Source of the DNA: CAYOXD01 sp964407825
Lineage (GTDB): Bacteria > Desulfobacterota > Desulfobacteria > Desulfobacterales > JAFDDL01
Length of the DNA: 10,255 nucleotides
Assembly (NCBI GenBank): GCA_964407825.1
Contig: CAYOXD010000108.1
Coordinates: forward strand, 1 to 10,255
Direction of reading: 5' to 3'
Below the pieces are notes generated by a model that worked only from the letters and a program-made list of their open reading frames with translations, had not been told where the DNA came from and searched no databases. Shown here piece by piece: positions 6,662 through 10,255 of the stretch. Positions within the stretch are counted from its first letter, which is position 1; each line of letters starts with the position of its first letter. The translations under genes and the position numbers were made by a program.

Positions 6662-7057
6662 ATGAGCAACGACACCTATCTCGAACTTTTTACACCGGAT
6701 GTACTGGCATCGCTTTTTCCTGAAACCAGGGCGGACCAATTTTTTGAAGCCCTCTTTGGCGATGCCGAAGAAGGCGCCTATGATATCCGTCTCGCCTTCA
6801 AGGGCCATGAAGAGCGCATCCTGCGATTTGAACTTCAGATGATTCAACGTCCCGGAAAGTGTCTGGCGTGCCATCTGACCTACGGACTTCCCCAGGTCTT
6901 CACCCGTCACCCGGTGATCAACCTGAAGGGCCTTGTGGCCGATATCGGCCATCTCATCAAGGACGGGCACCGCATCGAGGGCTGGGAGTTGGGCGTCACG
7001 CGGGAGAAGTCCCGCGACCTGCATGTCATCCCCCTGATTCTCCATCTGGAGCGGTGA
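6662..7057 (+). CDS. Conserved 131-aa protein of unknown function (deltaproteobacterial family)
   Basis: A soluble 131-aa protein with a mixed alpha/beta pattern. Recognisable blocks are FFEALFGDAEEGAYDIRLAF (residues 27-46), RPGKCLACHLTYGLP with a C67-x-x-C70 pair, FTRHPVINLKGLV, and GWELGVTREKSRDLHVIPL. I recall this family as conserved in sulfate-reducing Deltaproteobacteria, where automatic pipelines sometimes give it the misleading label of a pancreas/duodenum homeobox protein; it has no homeobox. The Cys pair might bind a metal or be redox active, but a single pair is weak evidence. The only ribosome-binding-like sequence is CGGGGA, about 11 nt before the ATG. It converges with the ahbB-like gene. 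Confidence 0.75.
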   Translation: MSNDTYLELFTPDVLASLFPETRADQFFEALFGDAEEGAYDIRLAFKGHEERILRFELQMIQRPGKCLACHLTYGLPQVFTRHPVINLKGLVADIGHLIKDGHRIEGWELGVTREKSRDLHVIPLILHLER

Positions 7058-7123
7058 CCCGACCCCTTGGGGGCTCCTGCCCTATTCCCTTATGACTTCA
7101 GCCTGAGGGACCTGTCCCTTCGG

Positions 7124-7603
7124 TCAATCGTCATCATCGGTGGGGAAATACACCATGGAGGTTTTTTTGAGCTCACGCCGGCTGAAAAGCAAGGTGTAAT
7201 CCGCCACCGATACGGCCCGGGACATCTGACGCGCAATGCCGCGGCATGACTCCTCATCGCCGGCATGGACCATGGTGTAAAGGTTGTACGGCCACCGGGG
7301 GCTGGGATCTCTCCTGTAGCAGTGGGAGACGTGCTCGAATCCGGCGAAGGTTTTTCCCACCGCCTCGATGCGTTCCTCGGCCACCCGCCAGGCCACCATG
7401 GCGTTAGCGGAAAACCCGGATTTCTGGTGGCGCAAGGTCGCGCCAAACCTTCGGATGATGCCCCTCCGGCAAAACTGTTCGAGCTTTTCCAGCAGGGTTT
7501 CCTCGGATATACCCAGGTGCTTCGCGATTTCACGGTAGGGCCGTTCGGTGACCGGCATATCGCCCTGAACGGATGCGATGATTTTTTTATCCAGTTCATT
7601 CAT
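7124..7603 (-). CDS. ahbB: Siroheme decarboxylase subunit, AhbB type (Lrp/AsnC-like fold)
   Basis: 159 aa from the chosen start. AhbA/AhbB form the siroheme decarboxylase that converts siroheme to 12,18-didecarboxysiroheme in the alternative haem pathway of sulfate reducers and archaea; NirD/NirL/NirG/NirH are relatives in haem d1 synthesis. Residues 21-55 are a winged-helix of Lrp/AsnC type, followed by RRFGATLRHQKSGFSANAM, HCYRRDPSPRWPYNLYTMVH (with His94 and His113) and the C-terminal RRELKKTSMVYF, all typical of the AhbB/NirDL group rather than true Lrp regulators. The start at 7603 (MNELDKK) is preferred because it matches the family N-terminus and has GGATGG about 7 nt upstream; a TTG at 7666 would add 21 unlikely residues. 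The tail ends with four aspartates. No AhbA, AhbC or AhbD gene is in the window. A generic Lrp-regulator annotation would be wrong. Confidence 0.88.
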   Translation of the reverse strand: MNELDKKIIASVQGDMPVTERPYREIAKHLGISEETLLEKLEQFCRRGIIRRFGATLRHQKSGFSANAMVAWRVAEERIEAVGKTFAGFEHVSHCYRRDPSPRWPYNLYTMVHAGDEESCRGIARQMSRAVSVADYTLLFSRRELKKTSMVYFPTDDDD

Positions 7604-7802
7604 AATCGCCATCCATACCAATTGATGTGAATTTGCGCAAAACCTTTTTCCCGCTTCCCGGAGCAACCCGGGTAGTTGACGCTTGGCTCATGCCTTCTTA
7701 TGTTGATTGACAGCGGAGCGCATGGCTGCCGGAAGGGTATAGTGAACTGAATTTATTATATCTGTGCGCCAGCAACAAATGAGATGGAAAGCGTGCGGGC
7801 CG

Positions 7803-9590
7803 ATGGATTCGGATAATCAGGGAAAACATGTGACCTTCGGGTTTTTCACCTTTCTGCTCCTGGCGGTGCTGGTCGGGACGGTTGGTGGATTTTCCGCCTT
7901 GTTATTCCGGGGCCTGATCGCCTTCTTCCACAACCTGCTCTTTCTGAGGCAGCTGTCCTTCCACTATGATGCCCATCTTCACACGCCAGCCAGCCCATGG
8001 GGCATGCTGGTGATTTTCGTACCGGTTGTGGGGGCGGCCGGTGTGGTGTTCCTGGTAAAGAACTTCGCGCCCGAGGCAAAGGGCCGCGGTGTCGCAGAAG
8101 TCATGGACGCCATCTATTATGCAAAGGGAAGAATCAGGCCCGCCGTCGCGGTGGTCAAAGCCCTGGCTTCCGCCCTGTCCATCGGCAGCGGAGGACCTGT
8201 CGGCCGGGAGGGCCCCATTATTCAAATCGGTGCCACCTTCGGCTCGGCCATCGCGCAGCTTCTGAAACTTGCCGTCTGGCAGCGGGTCACGCTGATTGCC
8301 GCAGGGGCCAGCGCAGGCATCGCCGCGACCTTTAACACGCCGGTGGGGGCGGTGCTCTTCACGGTGGAAGTCCTGCTTCACGAGGTGAGCGTGCGGACGC
8401 TGGTGCCGGTGACCATCGCCACCGCTACGGGCACCTATGTGGGGCGTGCCTTTCTGGGGAACCACCCCTCCTTTATCCTCCCCCAGCTGGAGATGCGCCA
8501 TTTTCACCTGACCAATCCCTGGGTACTGCTCTTCTATGTGGGGCTGGGGGTGCTGACGGGGTTGGTTTCCACGGGTTTCATCAAGTCGATCTATGCAGTT
8601 GAAGACTTTTTCGAGGGGCGCTTCAAGGGCGGATATTACCTGCGCCATTTGACGGGGATGGCCCTTGTGGGAGTTCTCATGTACGTCCTGTGGGTCGCCT
8701 TCGGCCATTACTACATCGAAGGCGTCGGGTACGCCACGGTACAGGAGGTGCTGAATGGGACCCTCAATGGGGCGGTGTTTCTTCTGTTGCTGTTCTTCCT
8801 GAAGCTTCTGAGCACAAACCTTACCCTGGGCTCTGGCGCCTCGGGCGGCATATTCTCACCGGCCCTGTTCATGGGAGCGACCCTGGGAGGCGCCTACGGC
8901 ATTCTGTTGGGCCGGCTCTTTCCCTCCCTCGGGATCAATCCGGCGGCCTTCGCCATGGCGGGTATGGCGGGCGTCGTCGGTGGTTCCACCGGCGCGGTCA
9001 TTGCCGCCATCGTGCTTATCTTTGAAATGACCCTGGATTATCGGGTAATCCTGCCCATGACCATCACCGTAGCGCTAAGCTACGGAATCCGAAAGAAGCT
9101 CTCATCCCAAAGCATCTATACACTGAAGCTGGCACGGCACGGCCACTTCATGCCCAGCAATTTCATGTCAAACTTCCATCTCATTCAGCGTGCACAAGAT
9201 ATCATGGCGAAGGATTTCATCGTTCTGCCGGCCTCGACCCCCGTGGATGACGCGTTGGAGGCCCTGACGACAGGATCGGAATCCGCCCATGTGGTGGTAG
9301 AAGATTCCGGCAGTGTTGTGGGCCTTTTTGCGGGGTACCGGGCCTTGGAGGGGATATCCTGCAGCGGCGGAAAGGTGCGGCTGCAGGAGTTTATGGACAA
9401 GAACTATCTGATCGTCCACCCGGATACAAAACTTTTTGATATCGTTGAGAAGCTGTACTCCCGAAAGGCCGCTACGGCCCTTGTTCTGTATCCGGTGGGG
9501 GGCCCAGAGGCCCGCAACGTTCTGGGAATCATCGATAAGGAACACATCATGGACGCCATTGAAAGCGCCTTTGATCTCTTTTCCGAATAA
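7803..9590 (+). CDS. ClC-family anion channel/transporter with C-terminal CBS pair
   Basis: An inner-membrane protein of 595 aa. Residues about 10-440 carry the ClC core: GSGGP (anion-binding Ser129), GREGP with gating Glu136, FNTPVGAVLFTVEVLL, GGIFSP (Phe351) and the central Tyr439 in SIYTLKL. Residues about 462-590 form two CBS domains (DIMAKDFIVLP and FMDKNYLIVHPDT mark them), which usually bind adenine nucleotides and control gating. At the position of the internal proton glutamate of the E. coli exchanger (Glu203) the protein has Val190, as in ClC channels. It probably moves Cl- or another anion across the cytoplasmic membrane. The start is uncertain: ATG 7803 is chosen, but ATG 7779 and GTG 7764 are in frame and none has a good ribosome binding site. 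Transcription probably ends at the strong terminator at 9683-9714. Confidence 0.93.
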   Translation: MDSDNQGKHVTFGFFTFLLLAVLVGTVGGFSALLFRGLIAFFHNLLFLRQLSFHYDAHLHTPASPWGMLVIFVPVVGAAGVVFLVKNFAPEAKGRGVAEVMDAIYYAKGRIRPAVAVVKALASALSIGSGGPVGREGPIIQIGATFGSAIAQLLKLAVWQRVTLIAAGASAGIAATFNTPVGAVLFTVEVLLHEVSVRTLVPVTIATATGTYVGRAFLGNHPSFILPQLEMRHFHLTNPWVLLFYVGLGVLTGLVSTGFIKSIYAVEDFFEGRFKGGYYLRHLTGMALVGVLMYVLWVAFGHYYIEGVGYATVQEVLNGTLNGAVFLLLLFFLKLLSTNLTLGSGASGGIFSPALFMGATLGGAYGILLGRLFPSLGINPAAFAMAGMAGVVGGSTGAVIAAIVLIFEMTLDYRVILPMTITVALSYGIRKKLSSQSIYTLKLARHGHFMPSNFMSNFHLIQRAQDIMAKDFIVLPASTPVDDALEALTTGSESAHVVVEDSGSVVGLFAGYRALEGISCSGGKVRLQEFMDKNYLIVHPDTKLFDIVEKLYSRKAATALVLYPVGGPEARNVLGIIDKEHIMDAIESAFDLFSE

Positions 9591-9682
9591 CCTTATGGCC
9601 TTCAGCGCATCCGGCATCCGGCCTGGGGACGACGAGGTGGGGTTGCCGCGAAAGAGCCGCACCCACTTGGACTTGAAAAAGA

Positions 9683-9714
9683 CCCTCCCCCTCGCGCGGC
9701 GGGGGAGGGGTTTT
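9683..9714. terminator. Strong bidirectional intrinsic terminator
   Basis: A perfect 9-bp GC-rich stem, CCCTCCCCC (9683-9691) with GGGGGAGGG (9701-9709), and a 9-nt loop. On the plus strand a TTTT run follows (after one G); on the minus strand the stem is followed by TCTTTTT. It lies between the convergent ClC gene and AmiS/UreI-like gene and should stop transcription from both. Confidence 0.9.
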
Positions 9715-9743
9715 GTGTCTTCATGCAAAGCAGTGAGGTTACG

Positions 9744-10255
9744 TTAAAACGGTAGCTTCCCGTAACCCATAAGGTCATAAGCGGGGATGATAAGACCCAC
9801 AAACGTCAGGATGATAAGAAGCCAACCCAATACTTTCGGTGACGTTTTACCATAGGTGACGGCCCATACCACCAGGGTGAGAACAACAAAGCAGATCATC
9901 ATGAAGGCAAGATAGCCGCTCTTGCCGATGTAGGATGTCCCGTTGGCCTTGACACCGCCGCCGGTAATGAAGAACCAGCCGGCGATGGCGAGAATGATAC
10001 ACATCATTAAGGAAAGATTTCCCAGTGAACGGAGGTCTTCGACGCCACCCAGGATGCAAAAAGAAATTGTTAAGTACACAATACCGAAGGGGATTAGCAG
10101 GGTTGCGGTGAACCCGTCGCTGCCGAACATGGGCGTTGCCTGCAGTATGCCCCCAATGCAGGTAATCGTGCCGACGAAGCCGGCGATGGCACCACAGGTC
10201 CTTGCATCACCCTGGCCAAGATAGAAGAGGCCAATCGGAAACCACAACATACTGA
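9744..10255 (-). CDS. AmiS/UreI-like small membrane channel, 5' end beyond the right edge
   Basis: At least 168 aa visible. It is very hydrophobic, with five full membrane segments (residues about 19-39, 47-68, 78-96, 112-132, 138-158) and part of a sixth at the start. The pattern matches the six-helix AmiS/UreI family of amide and urea channels: G-x-G-D-A-R-T-C after the first helix, where UreI has K-V-D-x-K-S-T-A; LLIPFGIVYLTI, then EDLRSLG in the middle, like the UreI LLFGFTYLY and D-W-R-P segment; and a final P-containing helix. The family passes urea, short amides or related small solutes across the inner membrane. The ATG at 10250 is probably internal, since only half of helix 1 follows it and the frame is open to the window edge. 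Low overall identity to UreI makes the substrate unknown. No urease or amidase gene is visible. Confidence 0.65.
   Translation of the reverse strand, partial: SMLWFPIGLFYLGQGDARTCGAIAGFVGTITCIGGILQATPMFGSDGFTATLLIPFGIVYLTISFCILGGVEDLRSLGNLSLMMCIILAIAGWFFITGGGVKANGTSYIGKSGYLAFMMICFVVLTLVVWAVTYGKTSPKVLGWLLIILTFVGLIIPAYDLMGYGKLPF

Noticed and set aside
7106..7119. AGGGA-CCTG-TCCCT hairpin between the convergent 131-aa gene and ahbB-like gene
   Set aside because: Short stem without a following T-run on either strand; a terminator call is not justified.
7632..7641. Palindrome TTTGCGCAAA, next to a TTGAT and TGTGA half-site, upstream of the ahbB-like gene
   Set aside because: Considered as a CRP/FNR-type operator, but only one half-site fits in each case; a 10-bp palindrome alone is weak.
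7707..7743. TTGACA and TATAGT upstream of the ClC gene as a promoter
   Set aside because: The boxes are good individually, but the spacer is 25 bp, too long for a sigma70 promoter.
7902..8708. 268-codon minus-strand frame opposite the ClC gene
   Set aside because: Composition-driven antisense frame; the ClC reading is unambiguous.

Overview
The window is GC-rich (roughly 60%) and looks like the chromosome of a sulfate-reducing or related Desulfobacterota (former Deltaproteobacteria). The best taxonomic pointer is a siroheme decarboxylase subunit of the AhbB type, which belongs to the alternative haem pathway of sulfate reducers. Two small conserved proteins of deltaproteobacterial style (103 and 131 aa), a PilZ/receiver fusion and an excisionase-HTH/PBP regulator fit the same origin. 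No insertion sequence, phage gene, tRNA, rRNA or CRISPR array is visible.

Layout. 1-253 (minus): the C-terminal part of a Sel1-repeat protein that runs off the left edge; its N-terminus seems missing. 396-3255 (minus): a tight two-gene operon, a class III PLP aminotransferase followed by an ALDH7-family (antiquitin-like) aldehyde dehydrogenase. Together they suggest oxidation of the omega-amino group of lysine or a similar diamine-type substrate. 3256-3482: a divergent control region with one good sigma70-type promoter on each strand. 3483-4922 (plus): a PilZ protein with two C-terminal receiver-like domains. It converges on 5020-5931 (minus), a one-component regulator with an excisionase-type HTH and a periplasmic-binding-protein-like sensor domain. 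5932-6238: a 307-bp intergenic region with the promoter of that regulator and a short direct repeat before the next gene. 6239-6550 and 6662-7057 (plus): two small soluble proteins of unknown function. 7124-7603 (minus): ahbB-like siroheme decarboxylase subunit. 7803-9590 (plus): a ClC-family anion channel/transporter with a CBS pair. 9683-9714: a strong bidirectional terminator. 9744 to the right edge (minus): an AmiS/UreI-like small membrane channel, cut by the window end.

The genes do not form one obvious system. The clearest functional unit is the aminotransferase/dehydrogenase pair. The rest are mostly single-gene units in alternating orientation. The points most worth a second look are the PilZ-REC-REC architecture, the ClC protein whose internal proton glutamate is replaced by valine, the four-cysteine loop in the aminotransferase, the solitary AhbB, and the small uncharacterised proteins.
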